Part shown: positions 20,101 through 34,200 of the stretch, in pieces
How positions within the stretch are numbered: position 1 is the stretch's first letter
Layout: every line of letters starts with the position of its first letter
Assembly (NCBI GenBank): GCA_032622095.1
Contig: CP136061.1
Location: forward strand, 868,001-932,000
Source of the DNA: Siphonodentalium dalli
Taxonomy: Eukaryota; Mollusca; Scaphopoda; Gadilida; Siphonodentaliidae
Direction: 5' to 3'
DNA length: 64,000 bases
Position numbers and translations under genes: made by a program
Notes under the pieces: generated by a model
What the model was told of the DNA's origin: nothing
Databases searched by the model: none
Seen by the model: the letters and a program-made list of their open reading frames with translations, nothing else

Positions 20101-23100
20101 CATCATGAAATTAATTTAGACCAAGTAGGGTAATAGTGATGAGTTAAGAACTGCTTTTAGAAGTGAATTTGACTTGGCTAAATAGATATAAAAAAAAACT
20201 ATGTTCTCAGGTGCCTTCCTATCACATCAAGAGGCCTCATAAAACATGTTATTTACAAATTTATGCAGATTTCAAAATCTGATGTTCCATTTTTCCACAT
20301 TTTGATAATTAGATTGTTTATAATGACTATAAAGCACTGGGTGAGGGTTTTATAAAACTCTGTATATCTGCTAATTTCTAGAATTCTTGGGAAAAAGTAA
20401 AAGTCCGGCCTCCCTTATTCAGTTTTCCATGTTTAATTATCTGTGAACAGATATTTATTTCTATGACCTAATTTTGTTTTCTAGCATAATATAACTTGAT
20501 AAAGTGAAAGTGCAATACAGCTGAAGGCCAGTGTTTTGTTAAACAAGACGTGAATAGTGTCACTGTACGGAAATTTGTTAATTCTTCTGAATACTTAATG
20601 GATTCTCCATTCAGTGATAAAAGAGTAGACTGGAATGGTCCATTCTTCATTTGTAGGGGTGTTCAGATACTATAATCAGACGTCAATCGGAGAAACATTC
20701 TTTTAGGATTCATTTGCAATGGTGTTCAGATAATAAGGCTCGCTGTTGAACTTATAAACTGAACATCATACAAATGAATCATTAGGAATCAAGTAATTAT
20801 GCATCATCACATATTCAGTTATCAGCCCATTGAATGCTAAATGTAACTAATTTAACAAGTTTGATAGATGATTGTGTGAATTGTGTTCTGTAGTTATTCC
20901 ACATCTGAGCATCAAGGCCATTATTAATGTGTATTTTGTATTATGTTTATGTTTCATTTGTGAGAAATATAAATGTTTATGTCATGCTGATGATTTAATA
21001 TGCTAAATACTTATTGGACATTGACAGATGTATTCAGGGTTCCAGGGCAAGTTTTACAATTAAATTCTAGTGTATATAAGTTAGCATATGTGGAATTAGA
21101 ATGCCACCTCAATAACTAACCATTAATTTCATATAGTTTTGTTGATCTAGATGGACAATAAAAGTTAGCACCTTGATTTTTCAACAACTATATGACAATT
21201 TTACGCTCGAGTCATAAACTCATTTTCATTATAATTACCATGCATTAATTTGCATCGTTCATAGAACACATGAGTGTATTTTGCACTAATCCATGGCTCA
21301 AATTCATTAATTTGTTGCATATATTCGGTTGTGTATAAAAGGAAATGGTACCATAAGTACCCTTTTAACAAGCTATTTGTGTGTGGATCTTCAAATTCAG
21401 GTATCACCTCCCAGAAAAAACAAACATCCAGAGCAACACATAAACCCATATCGCTAAATTGATCAGACCCCTTAACCACAGCAGAATTATGGGTAACTTT
21501 TCAGGATTTGGTCGGAAATATGAATTGTTGCATTCATCAGAAAGCTCTGCTGTGATTAAGGAGTCGATTATTTAGCTCATTACTGTATGTTGTTGTAACT
21601 CTCGAATCGTGAGTATATCTTTAAGAGATGTGTAATAAGTTATGTTGCATGATACTTTTCTGTAAATCAAAGCTAACATTTTGTGATCCTTTGAATATTG
21701 TTATAAAACGGTCACACATCAATCATGATATTTTAAATTGCTAAATATCAAATTAATACACAACTATTCTTTATATGTATGGTTCTAAATGTCAAATTAA
21801 TAGACAACTATTCTTTATATGTATGGTTCTAAATGTCAAATTAATAGACAACTATTCTTTATATGTATGGTTCTTTTTCCAATTTTCCACATTCCAAAAT
21901 TAATTTTCTCGTTTCATATTTGTTTATATAAAACACAAACTTACTTTCTTATTTTCTTAGATTAACACGAACATTCCATTTATTATACTATCTTTATTTA
22001 TTACATATTTCTTATTTCATTCCGAGATGTAAACAGATGGCCAGATGTACGAAGCTTGTGTATTATACGATACGATTTTATTTCATAGTAACACAAGCAT
22101 GCCTGGTGTGTCTGACATCTGCAGAATGAGGTCCCCAGAGGGTAAATTTAGTGATGCTACCCTGCATGGTGGGCTAGCATAACCAAATTCACCCTCTGGG
22201 GACCTCCTTCTGCTTTGGCCTCATCTTCTGGGAAGTATCTACAGTCTCAAATTAACATTGTTTTTAGTTACTTTCTCCATTCAACTGGGGAACTTCAATT
22301 TGATCCTAGGCCTCCCATAGGAGTTAACGCCTAAGCAGAATGAGGTCCCCAGTGGGTGAATTTGGTGATGTTAACCCTATATGCAGGATAGCTTCACTAA
22401 ATTCACCCTCTAGGGACCTCATTCTACAATTGACAGACACACTATTTGCAGACTTGAACACGAGCTATCTGTTACAAGTAATGTCATCTCAAACAATTTA
22501 TGTATAGAATGTTCTGTAATATTGTGATCTGAAGTACTGAAATTTGTGGTGTTATATTAAAGTGATGTGAAACACTCCGGTATGGTGATCAAATATAAAA
22601 GGAGAATAACCTTGTTCAAAGTAGTAATTTTTATACGCCCTTTTGAAAAAAAGGCCGTATTATAGTATTGGTCTGTCCGTCCGGGCGGGCGTCCGGGCGT
22701 CCGTTAACCTGTTGTCCGGATGATAACTTTAGTTAGAGTGAACCGATTTCAATAAAATTTGGTATGTGGGTTTATTAACCGAAAAGTAAGTTCAAGTTCG
22801 AATTTGGGTTCCGCCCGCCAATTTTCACCGGAGTTATGCCCCTTATTTGACTTAGAAAATCCTAGAAATTTGTTGTCCGGATGATAACTTTAGTATAGTT
22901 TATCGGAATGAATCCAAATTTGGTATATTACTTTCTCCCACCAAAACACAGGTCAAGTTCGAACTTGGGTTCTGTCCGACCATTTTTGGCAGAGTTATGC
23001 CCCTTTTTTATTATAAACTATGATTCCTGTGGTATTGTTGTGAATATTTATTGTTAATAAACTAATTTTGATCACTGAAGCAGCGTTCGATGTAATACTG

Positions 23101-26100
23101 ATGTAACTAGATGATACTGGGGACCCTTGAATAGGACAGTGAATCTCTAAGAATAATGTCTCCAATAATACTTGTGTTCACATACAAAATTAGGTTTCCT
23201 GAGTGAAGTAATATCCAGGAATTTTCTGTTTCTATGTTTTGTTTCTACAGTTTCATTTCTATATTTTAAGATGTTTATATTATTTCTGTTGTATAAATTG
23301 TGTTTTTCATGTGATAATACAGGTCAGATGTACAAGTTCAATGTCTACTTATTTCATTTGAATACTAACCACCTATGGACAAAGCTGATCAAAATATGTT
23401 TTAAGTCAGTCACTGTCTGTTTTCTTGAGGAAATCCCTGGCGTAACCCTTTCATGACTGGAGCTTCCTGAAAGTTTGTGAAAACCCTGTGCCAGTGCATT
23501 CTCTGATATATGCGAGTCTCCCATAGGATTATGCATATTAATCTTCTGCAAATAAGGGGATATAGAAACTGAGCAGAAGTAACTAAAAACAATGTTAAAT
23601 TGAGACTAAAGATACTATCCCAGAAGACGAGGCAAATAAGATATTCTGAAATATGTAGACATTATCTGTGATCCATACAGTTTAGAGATGACTCAGATAA
23701 GGTATAGTGTGACCTGTATGATTGTTTACTTATGACATGCTTCATAAATTATACATTTTATACTCTACTTCATACACTTTCTTTCTCTAACACTGCCTGA
23801 TTATTTTATTTACAGTAAAAGAATTCAATTTACATTGTGTTTGACTTAGTTATTCCCTGACACCCAGTTCTGACATATATTGCCAAAAAATCACATGAGT
23901 TTCTATTTTATACGGAATTTATCAACCGAGTTGACAAAATTCGATTCGAGCCGAGGTTTACCGAGGCTCAAATAGAATTTAGTGGACGAGGTTGATAAAT
24001 TACGCATAAAATAGGACGAGTATGAGATACCTTTTATCACATGATCAAATAAACGCGAAGCAACGCGAACAATTCATCGAAAACAACAATCATAAACTAC
24101 AGCGATCGCAAGTTATTTGAAGAACGCCGTGACGTCATCGCACGCGCTGATATTAAACGTGTCTATTACCGATAATTATGAAACTGCTTTTATGGCCAAA
24201 TTATGTGATAAAACCAAATATGACGTACCAACAGAGAATACTTTATCTTGTTAGCATTCTCAATCAAGGAAAATTGCAGATCAGCTGAGCTGAGAGATTT
24301 AATGTGAATTATGATAAAATTAATCCAATTTAGGCCCAAATAAAAAATGTGTTTTGATTCTCGGGCATAGCTGCGTCTGGAAAAAAGACCCGCATTGAAC
24401 CATTTGATTACGATTTTCAAATTTTACCAAAGCTGTCAAATGATAACATGAAAATAGGAAACTAGAAAACAGAAATTAGTTATGTTTCAAACATCGAATA
24501 TGATAGACATACAATGGTGCATGTGTTGGTATTCAAAAACAGACACTAGGCAACGATAACTACCAGGTATATTGTCACAACAAGCTGCCCAAACCCCAAG
24601 TTTATTAAATCTAATGTGTTAAAATATTTCGGTATTTTATCAATTCGAAAAGGTAAACGGTAAACAATTTTGAGATTTACAATTTCGGGAACGCAAACCG
24701 GAAAGAAATATGGTGAGTATTGGTGATGTGTATGCTGGTTTAATATTTGAAGTTTTTATGGCTAGCATGTATTGAGGTACATAATACTTATTCAGATACG
24801 GCAGAATAAATAATTCTAGACTTTCTATGAAGATCACTATATATATCTTTTCGTTTCGATTGTATTCACGTTCCGTATTTGAACCGGATATTTAGGTGAC
24901 ACTCGAGAGTTTCGAATGATCAGTAGGGGTAAATTTCTTAGAATAGAGTACCAGTGTTTTCTGTCACCATGGGTGTGGTATGTTTATTGAGAGAAGGTTA
25001 GTTATGAAGTTGTGGATTTTTAGAGGATGTCTTTGAGTTTTGAAAAATATTGTTCCAGGTGACCTTGACCCCACCAGTATGAAGTAGTAGCGATTTCTGC
25101 GAAACAGTGGCTCCAGACACCAGCGTGACCTTTTAGCACCTAAAATTGCAGCGTTCTGTTTAGATACTTAACCCTTTACCCAACAAACCGGCCAAAACCG
25201 GCCAAATAAAGCTTCAACAGCCTAAAATATCTTCGGTCTGTCTCAATAGAACCATACAAATATGGATATCATTGTAACCGGCTCATTGACACATTGTGAT
25301 AGTTACAGTTATGCCATGTGCCAATGCATTCCCTTATATATGCGAGTCGACCATAGGTCGCCTCGCATATATAAGAGAATGCATTGGCCTAAAAAAATAA
25401 TCTTTTTTAACACTTTTTACCATTTTTTCTTACATTCTTTAACAATTTTATAATTTTTAATGTGTTAAGCCAATGCATTCTCTTATATATGCGAGGCGAC
25501 CTATGGTCGACTCGCATATATAAGAGAATGCATTGGCACATGGCCGTTCTGTTGGTTAAAGGGTCAAAGACCGATTTCGGGGCTGAAAAATTTCCAGCAA
25601 GTCGTGTATGCTCTGATCGATGGAATAATCGTTTAAACGCCAAACGACCTAGAAACACCTATTTGGAAACACATGTCATACGTCAATCAACCGAGATGAT
25701 GGCCAAAATGGTGCATGCAGTTAAAAACAAAATATTTCATGTATATTATATAGTTTATTTAATTCAGGCTCAAATGGCCCATATGATAGAAATATCAATT
25801 ATATGTAATACAGAATGTCTTTCCAATGTTTGAAAAGATAAGATTCTTTCTTATCAACATAGGAACAGAGCTCACAACATTCCTGGCGTACATCCCACTT
25901 GCGCTACATCTCCATTCATATGCCATAAACTTCCTACAGGCATTGTTATAACATACAATTATGGGTGAAATTTTCCCACAAAGTACAGCTGCAAAGTACA
26001 ACAATATAATGATGAAATATACGATGAAAAAGATGGCGTTTTACATCAAATGAGCACTTGTAAAAAAATTCATGTGGATATTGGAACGGGAACAAATTAT

Positions 26101-26957
26101 TCTATATTGCCTCATAATATCATCATCAAACGAACGCGATTTGATTGATTGATTTTATTTGGCACAGGGTACCAGGGATAACACAAGAAAGTCTAGCACG
26201 CGCCGTTAGGGAGAGTCGTTTCTTGAAGTATCCATCCAGGCACACTATCTGACTCAGACAGGCACACTCATCCAGTTTTGCGATTTTTTTCGATCCACCG
26301 GGATTCGAACTGACGGCGCGCACCTGGTCGTTCGTAGAGCAATTGTCTGTCACTGGTGCAGAAGGGTTATTTCACTTTACCGATTGCGCTAACGGAGCTC
26401 TCTATAATGATGTTGACGGCTAAATATGGGGAATTTACTTGTACGTATGTGTCAGTAATTATTAAATTGAGTACCGGTATATTACTGACCCCCCCCCCGC
26501 ATTAATAGTTACTTGTTATGTAAATTGTTTATCCTCATGCAACGTCACGTCAAATAAGTTGCATGTATACCTTGGTTAATAAACTGCTTTACTCGTATTT
26601 AAATGAGGGGAAAAATAGTTGGACTCAAGTTTATCTAAACTACAGTCCATAGGTAAAACATAGGTTCGAACGGAAGCAATTGATTTTTAAATTGATTTCA
26701 GTTTTGTCATCATTCTGCTTTTCTAATAAATTGGTTATTGTAAACGTCATCCAATTAGAAAATTATAAGTGGGTTATAAGTGGCACTTTTTGATACATTG
26801 TGCGCTATAACTGGGCGAGGCACATTTTGTACATTGTGCGTTATAAGTGAGCGTGACACTTTTTGGTACAGTGTGCGTAATAAGTGGGCGTTTCCAAAGT
26901 CGGCAATGACAAAAAACAGTTTTCAGCGCCTTGCTTCGCTCGGACTGCGTAATGAAG

Positions 26958-28283
26958 ATGGCAAACATTGACTCTCAAAGTAACCCGACCAACGGAGAGA
27001 TAGCGTGCGGATGGGTTCAGACTTTTGGAAAATTCCTCCGTAAATGGCTGTATTTGAGTGCGGCATCACTAAGCTATTTTTGGTATCGTATGTTGGCGGA
27101 CGACAAAAAAGTGTACCAAAAAGTGCCACGCCCACTTTTAGCGCACACTGTACCAAAAGGTGTACCAAAAAGCGTACCAAAAAGTGCCACACCCACTTTT
27201 AGCGCATACTGTACCAACAAATGTGCCAAAAAGTGTAACAAAAAGTGCCACGCCCACTTTCAGCGCACGCTGTACCAAAAATTGTACCAAAAAGTGTACC
27301 AAAAAGTGCCACGCCCACTTATAGCGCACACTGTACCAAAAAGTGTACCAAAAAGTGCCACGCCCACTTTCAGCGCACACTGTACCAAAAAGTGTATCAA
27401 AAAGTGCCACGCCCACTTTCCAGCGCACACTGTACCAAAAGGTGTACCAAAAAGCGTACCAAAAAGTGCCACACCCACTTTTAGCGCATACTGTACCAAA
27501 AAGTGTACAAAAAAGCGTACCAAAAAGTGCCACGTCCACTTTCAGCGCACGCTTTTCCAAAATTGTACCAAAAAGTGTACCAAAAAGTGACACCCACTTT
27601 TAGCGCACACTGTACCAAAAAGTGTACCAAAAAGTGCCACGCCCACTTATAGCGTACGCTGTACAAAAAATAGTAACAAAAAGTGCCACGCCCACTTTCA
27701 GCGCACACTGTACCAAAAGTGTACCAAAAAGTGCCACGCCCACTTTTAGCGTACACTGTACCAAAAGGTGTACCAAAAAGCGTACCAAAAAGTGCCACAC
27801 CCACTTTTAGCGCATACTGTACCAAAAAGTGTACAAAAAAGCGTACCAAAAAGTACCACGCCCACTTTCAGCGCACGCTGTACCAAAAAGTGACACCCAC
27901 TTTTAGCGCACACTGTACCAAAAAGTGTACCAAAAAGTGCCACGCCCACTTATAGCGTACGCTGTACAAAAAATAGTACCAAAAAGTGCCACGCCCACTT
28001 TCAGCGCACACTGTACCAAAAGTGTACCAAAAAGTGCCACGCCCACTTTTAGCGTACACTGTACCAAAAGGTGTACCAAAAAGCGTACCAAAAAGTGCCA
28101 CACCCACTTTTAGTGCATACTGTACCAAAAAGTGTACAAAAAAGCGTACCAAAAGGTGCCACGCCCACTTTCAGCGCACGCTGTACCAAAAAATAGTACC
28201 AAAAAGTGCCACGCCCACTTTCTGTCTTTTTACAGGATGATTTTGATAACATGAAGCTGGACGAGAAAATGCCATTGACGTAA
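26958..28283 (+). CDS. Candidate microprotein, copy 3 (exons 26958-27110, 28236-28283)
   Basis: Exons appear identical to copy 1. The one-base C-run deletion is about 460 bp upstream and does not touch the frame. Confidence 0.33.
27111..28225 (+). repeat. Composite minisatellite, copy 3
   Basis: Same cassette number and order. No cassette gained or lost relative to the other units, although minisatellites normally change length quickly. Confidence 0.95.
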
Positions 28284-31200
28284 ACAGCTGTGCTGACATA
28301 ATCGTATGATTATCAATGTAATCTGACATAATTGTTGACTCATTAGGTAGTGCAGACGCTCATCACCCATGACTCATTAGGTAGTGCAGACGCTCATCAC
28401 CCATGACTCATTAGGTAGTGCAGACGCTCATCACCCATGACATATTTGCTCATAATTTTTTTGAACATATGATATTGTTGCCTGAATAAATAATATAATA
28501 TAGTTATCATATTTATATTGTACAGAAATGACATTTGCAGAATGTGTCTGACATTTGAAGAATGAGGTCCCCAAAGGGTGATTTTATTGACGCTATCCCG
28601 CATAGTTGGCTAGCATCACCAAATTCACCATCTGGCTACCTCATTCTATATCCCATAATTTGCAGAAGATAAATTGCATAATCGAGGTGACTAATGGGTG
28701 AACATCACCAACCTCAACTTGGGAACTTCAATCATAATAGATACTCATGTCTCCCTCTAGGCTGGTTCCCCGCCTGGTATAATTATCTACTGATGTAATC
28801 TCCAGTCTATGTAATCATAATAGATACTCATGTCTCCCTCTAGGCTGGTTCCCCACCTGGTGTAATGATCTACTGATGTAATCTCCAGTCTATGTAATAG
28901 ATATACTCATGTCAGTCTCATGTGTAATCACCATTATAATCACTCACCAGTTAGAGCAGAATCTCATTTACTATCTTTGCTTTGGGGCGGCGACGATACA
29001 AAATTTTATATGATATGCATCGTGATATAAATGGGTCACAATGAGGTGATGTGTATTGTGATGCATTGATGAAATGTTGCAGCCCTTTGTTCATGCTTTG
29101 TAGCGGCATATTAACACATTCCCACCATTCTACAGTAATGCTCTAAATAATCGACTCCTCAACCACAGCAGAATTATGGGTAATTTTTCAGGATTTAGTC
29201 GGAAATATGGCTTGTTGCCATTCATCGGAAAGCTCTCAGTGAGAGCTTTCCAATGAATGGCAACAAGACATATTTCCGACTAAATCCTGAAAAGTTACCT
29301 AAAATTCTGCTGTGGTTAAGGAGTTGATTATTTAGAGCATTACTGTATATCACATCCCCATTTTCTTATCAAACTACTATCGCAGAAACACTGCTATAGA
29401 TTACGTGGTGATATTGTACATTCCGTAATATTGACATTGATCATATTCCAAGCCATGAATGTCAATCGACCATAATAACACATGTCTCTTTGTCTCAAAC
29501 TTTTAAATGAATTGCCATGACTTTGTTTCATATACATCAAGGAAACTATAGGGAACTATAGAAGCCTGGAAATACTGTGTCTGACATTTTCAGAATGAGG
29601 TCCCCAGACGGTGAGATTAGTGATGCTACCCCACAAAGGGAACTAGCATCGCCAAATTCACCCTCTGGAGACCTCTTTCTGCTTAGACCTCATCTTCTGT
29701 GAAGTATCTACAGTCTCAAATTAACATTGTTTTAGTTACTTTTTCCCTTCTGTTCAGTTTCTATATCCCATAATTTGCAGAAGATAAAATGTTTAATCGA
29801 TGTGACTAACGGTGAACATCACAAATGTCAGCTGGGGAACATCAGGTCTCCCATAGCAGTTGAGGCCTGAGCAGAATGAGGTTCCCTATGGATGAATTTG
29901 GTGACATTCACCATGTGTGTGTGGTAGCATCACTATATTCACAATCCTGGGACCTTATTCTGCAAATGACAGACAGAGTACTTCCAGACTTGGAACTATA
30001 TTGTGAACGGTGCAAGGATATAAGATATATGAGTGAAATGTGATTGCACCATTCACAATGAATCTCATGCTTATGACATTCCATGTTTATTCCAAACCTT
30101 GTACCATATATATATCCAGCACGTGAATATGACTCAGATGTATATTTTAATGTTTGCTGTTTTGTACTGCTGGAACCTCTAACTTAGGTCGATGGGGTCA
30201 TTGTCACAAGGCACCGATCACATTCGTAGCCAGATTTTAAAATCGATCACAAATGTAGCCAGCTTTTCACAGGCAATCACACTCGTAGCTAGCTTTTCAA
30301 ATTCCATCGTTTTATATGCAATATATGACATTGCGTAAGTTATGTGACTAAAATTTGCGATGTCATGCTTCAGAACTGGGTTCTTTTAATGGTTGAAAGC
30401 CCTATGTACATAAATGATTAAATAATATTTAACCCTTTGAGTGTCAGGTCCGATTTTTGTATCAACCCATATACCCTGTGCCAATGCATTCTCTTATATA
30501 TGCGAGTCGACCATAGGTCGCATCGCATATATAAGAGAATGCATTGGCCTAACAATTTTTCATCATTTGTTATTATTTTTTACAATTTTTTACAATTTTA
30601 ATAATTTTTTAAAAATCTAAAAAAAAAAATGTTTTTTATTTTTTTAGGGCCGATTTTACAGACAACTGGCACTGAAAGGGTTAATGTATTTCTTCCATTA
30701 TAAATTTATAAGTTGTTTTTCATTCATCTACTCAAGAATATGATTAGCCAAACAATTAATCTCGTTCATCAGACCCACATGAATATGAAAAGCTGGCAAC
30801 GAATGTGATCGCCCTTGAAAAGCTAACTACATTTGTGTTCAATTTTAAAAGCTGGATACGAATGTGATCGATGCCTTGTGACAATGATCCCATCGGCCTA
30901 ACTTTGACGCCCTAAATTTTCTGGTTTGCTCTGTTTATCCTGACAATGTCCACAATAATAATGTCAATTGGCTGAACCTGAAATGTACCTGTAACTTATC
31001 TTGTCTTCCTGTAATTATTTCCGTTGATGACAAAAGTTATAAATATAGTTAGGTTTCATTTGTTTATTTAAATGATGCTCAATTTATTTACAAATGCTTT
31101 TTAATCCTTTTTAACTCTCAAATTTTGCAAATGCATTCTCTTATATATGCGAGTCTCCCACAGGAGCTTCATACATATATAAGAGAATACATTGACCAAA

Positions 31201-34200
31201 CAATATTTACCTATGGTCGACTCACATATATAAGAGAATGCACAGGATCTTTAATGCTGCACCAGCGCAGTTCCCATCATGAAATTAATTTAGACCAAGT
31301 AGGGTAATAGTGATGAGTTAAGAACTGCTTTTAGAAGTGAATTTGACTTGGCTAAATAGATATAAAAAAAAACTATGTTCTCAGGTGCCTTCCTATCACA
31401 TCAAGAGGCCTCATAAAACATGTTATTTACAAATTTATGCAGATTTCAAAATCTGATGTTCCATTTTTCCACATTTTGATAATTAGATTGTTTATAATGA
31501 CTATAAAGCACTGGGTGAGGGTTTTATAAAACTCTGTATATCTGCTAATTTCTAGAATTCTTGGGAAAAAGTAAAAGTCCGGCCTCCCTTATTCAGTTTT
31601 CCATGTTTAATTATCTGTGAACAGATATTTATTTCTATGACCTAATTTTGTTTTCTAGCATAATATAACTTGATAAAGTGAAAGTGCAATACAGCTGAAG
31701 GCCAGTGTTTTGTTAAACAAGACGTGAATAGTGTCACTGTACGGAAATTTGTTAATTCTTCTGAATACTTAATGGATTCTCCATTCAGTGATAAAAGAGT
31801 AGACTGGAATGGTCCATTCTTCATTTGTAGGGGTGTTCAGATACTATAATCAGACGTCAATCGGAGAAACATTCTTTTAGGATTCATTTGCAATGGTGTT
31901 CAGATAATAAGGCTCGCTGTTGAACTTATAAACTGAACATCATACAAATGAATCATTAGGAATCAAGTAATTATGCATCATCACATATTCAGTTATCAGC
32001 CCATTGAATGCTAAATGTAACTAATTTAACAAGTTTGATAGATGATTGTGTGAATTGTGTTCTGTAGTTATTCCACATCTGAGCATCAAGGCCATTATTA
32101 ATGTGTATTTTGTATTATGTTTATGTTTCATTTGTGAGAAATATAAATGTTTATGTCATGCTGATGATTTAATATGCTAAATACTTATTGGACATTGACA
32201 GATGTATTCAGGGTTCCAGGGCAAGTTTTACAATTAAATTCTAGTGTATATAAGTTAGCATATGTGGAATTAGAATGCCACCTCAATAACTAACCATTAA
32301 TTTCATATAGTTTTGTTGATCTAGATGGACAATAAAAGTTAGCACCTTGATTTTTCAACAACTATATGACAATTTTACGCTCGAGTCATAAACTCATTTT
32401 CATTATAATTACCATGCATTAATTTGCATCGTTCATAGAACACATGAGTGTATTTTGCACTAATCCATGGCTCAAATTCATTAATTTGTTGCATATATTC
32501 GGTTGTGTATAAAAGGAAATGGTACCATAAGTACCCTTTTAACAAGCTATTTGTGTGTGGATCTTCAAATTCAGGTATCACCTCCCAGAAAAAACAAACA
32601 TCCAGAGCAACACATAAACCCATATCGCTAAATTGATCAGACCCCTTAACCACAGCAGAATTATGGGTAACTTTTCAGGATTTGGTCGGAAATATGAATT
32701 GTTGCATTCATCAGAAAGCTCTGCTGTGATTAAGGAGTCGATTATTTAGCTCATTACTGTATGTTGTTGTAACTCTCGAATCGTGAGTATATCTTTAAGA
32801 GATGTGTAATAAGTTATGTTGCATGATACTTTTCTGTAAATCAAAGCTAACATTTTGTGATCCTTTGAATATTGTTATAAAACGGTCACACATCAATCAT
32901 GATATTTTAAATTGCTAAATATCAAATTAATACACAACTATTCTTTATATGTATGGTTCTAAATGTCAAATTAATAGACAACTATTCTTTATATGTATGG
33001 TTCTAAATGTCAAATTAATAGACAACTATTCTTTATATGTATGGTTCTTTTTCCAATTTTCCACATTCCAAAATTAATTTTCTCGTTTCATATTTGTTTA
33101 TATAAAACACAAACTTACTTTCTTATTTTCTTAGATTAACACGAACATTCCATTTATTATACTATCTTTATTTATTACATATTTCTTATTTCATTCCGAG
33201 ATGTAAACAGATGGCCAGATGTACGAAGCTTGTGTATTATACGATACGATTTTATTTCATAGTAACACAAGCATGCCTGGTGTGTCTGACATCTGCAGAA
33301 TGAGGTCCCCAGAGGGTAAATTTAGTGATGCTACCCTGCATGGTGGGCTAGCATAACCAAATTCACCCTCTGGGGACCTCCTTCTGCTTTGGCCTCATCT
33401 TCTGGGAAGTATCTACAGTCTCAAATTAACATTGTTTTTAGTTACTTTCTCCATTCAACTGGGGAACTTCAATTTGATCCTAGGCCTCCCATAGGAGTTA
33501 ACGCCTAAGCAGAATGAGGTCCCCAGTGGGTGAATTTGGTGATGTTAACCCTCTATGCAGGATAGCTTCACTAAATTCACCCTCTAGGGACCTCATTCTA
33601 CAATTGACAGACACACTATTTGCAGACTTGAACACGAGCTATCTGTTACAAGTAATGTCATCTCAAACAATTTATGTATAGAATGTTCTGTAATATTGTG
33701 ATCTGAAGTACTGAAATTTGTGGTGTTATATTAAAGTGATGTGAAACACTCCGGTATGGTGATCAAATATAAAAGGAGAATAACCTTGTTCAAAGTAGTA
33801 ATTTTTATACGCCCTTTTGAAAAAAAGGCCATATTATAGTATTGGTCTGTCCGTCCGGGCGGGCGTCCGGGCGTCCGTTAACCTGTTGTCCGGATGATAA
33901 CTTTAGTTAGAGTGAACCGATTTCAATAAAATTTGGTATGTGGGTTTATTAACCGAAAAGTAAGTTCAAGTTCGAATTTGGGTTCCGCCCGCCAATTTTC
34001 ACCGGAGTTATGCCCCTTATTTGACTTAGAAAATCCTAGAAATTTGTTGTCCGGATGATAACTTTAGTATAGTTTATCGGAATGAATCCAAATTTGGTAT
34101 ATTACTTTCTCCCACCAAAACACAGGTCAAGTTCGAACTTGGGTTCTGTCCGACCATTTTTGGCAGAGTTATGCCCCTTTTTTATTATAAACTATGATTC

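Larger units (their letters stand above)
11176..22350 (+). repeat. Macrosatellite unit, copy 2
   Basis: Full-length 11175-bp copy. Two private substitutions were seen: T at 16902 (C elsewhere, in the minisatellite) and A at 19512 (G elsewhere, just outside the nested piggyBac-type MITE). The poly-C run is 11 bases as in copies 1 and 5. Sub-features lie at copy-1 position plus 11175, for example SINE 14960-15225, 217-bp fold-back 17957-18173 and piggyBac-type MITE 19259-19506. Confidence 0.98.
22351..33524 (+). repeat. Macrosatellite unit, copy 3
   Basis: This copy is 11174 bp because its poly-C run (26489-26498) has 10 rather than 11 bases. It has a private A at 22379 (C elsewhere). It shares with copy 4 the shorter C run and an A at 29268 (C elsewhere) inside the 217-bp fold-back. 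Sub-features lie at copy-1 position plus 22350 before the C run and plus 22349 after it. Confidence 0.98.
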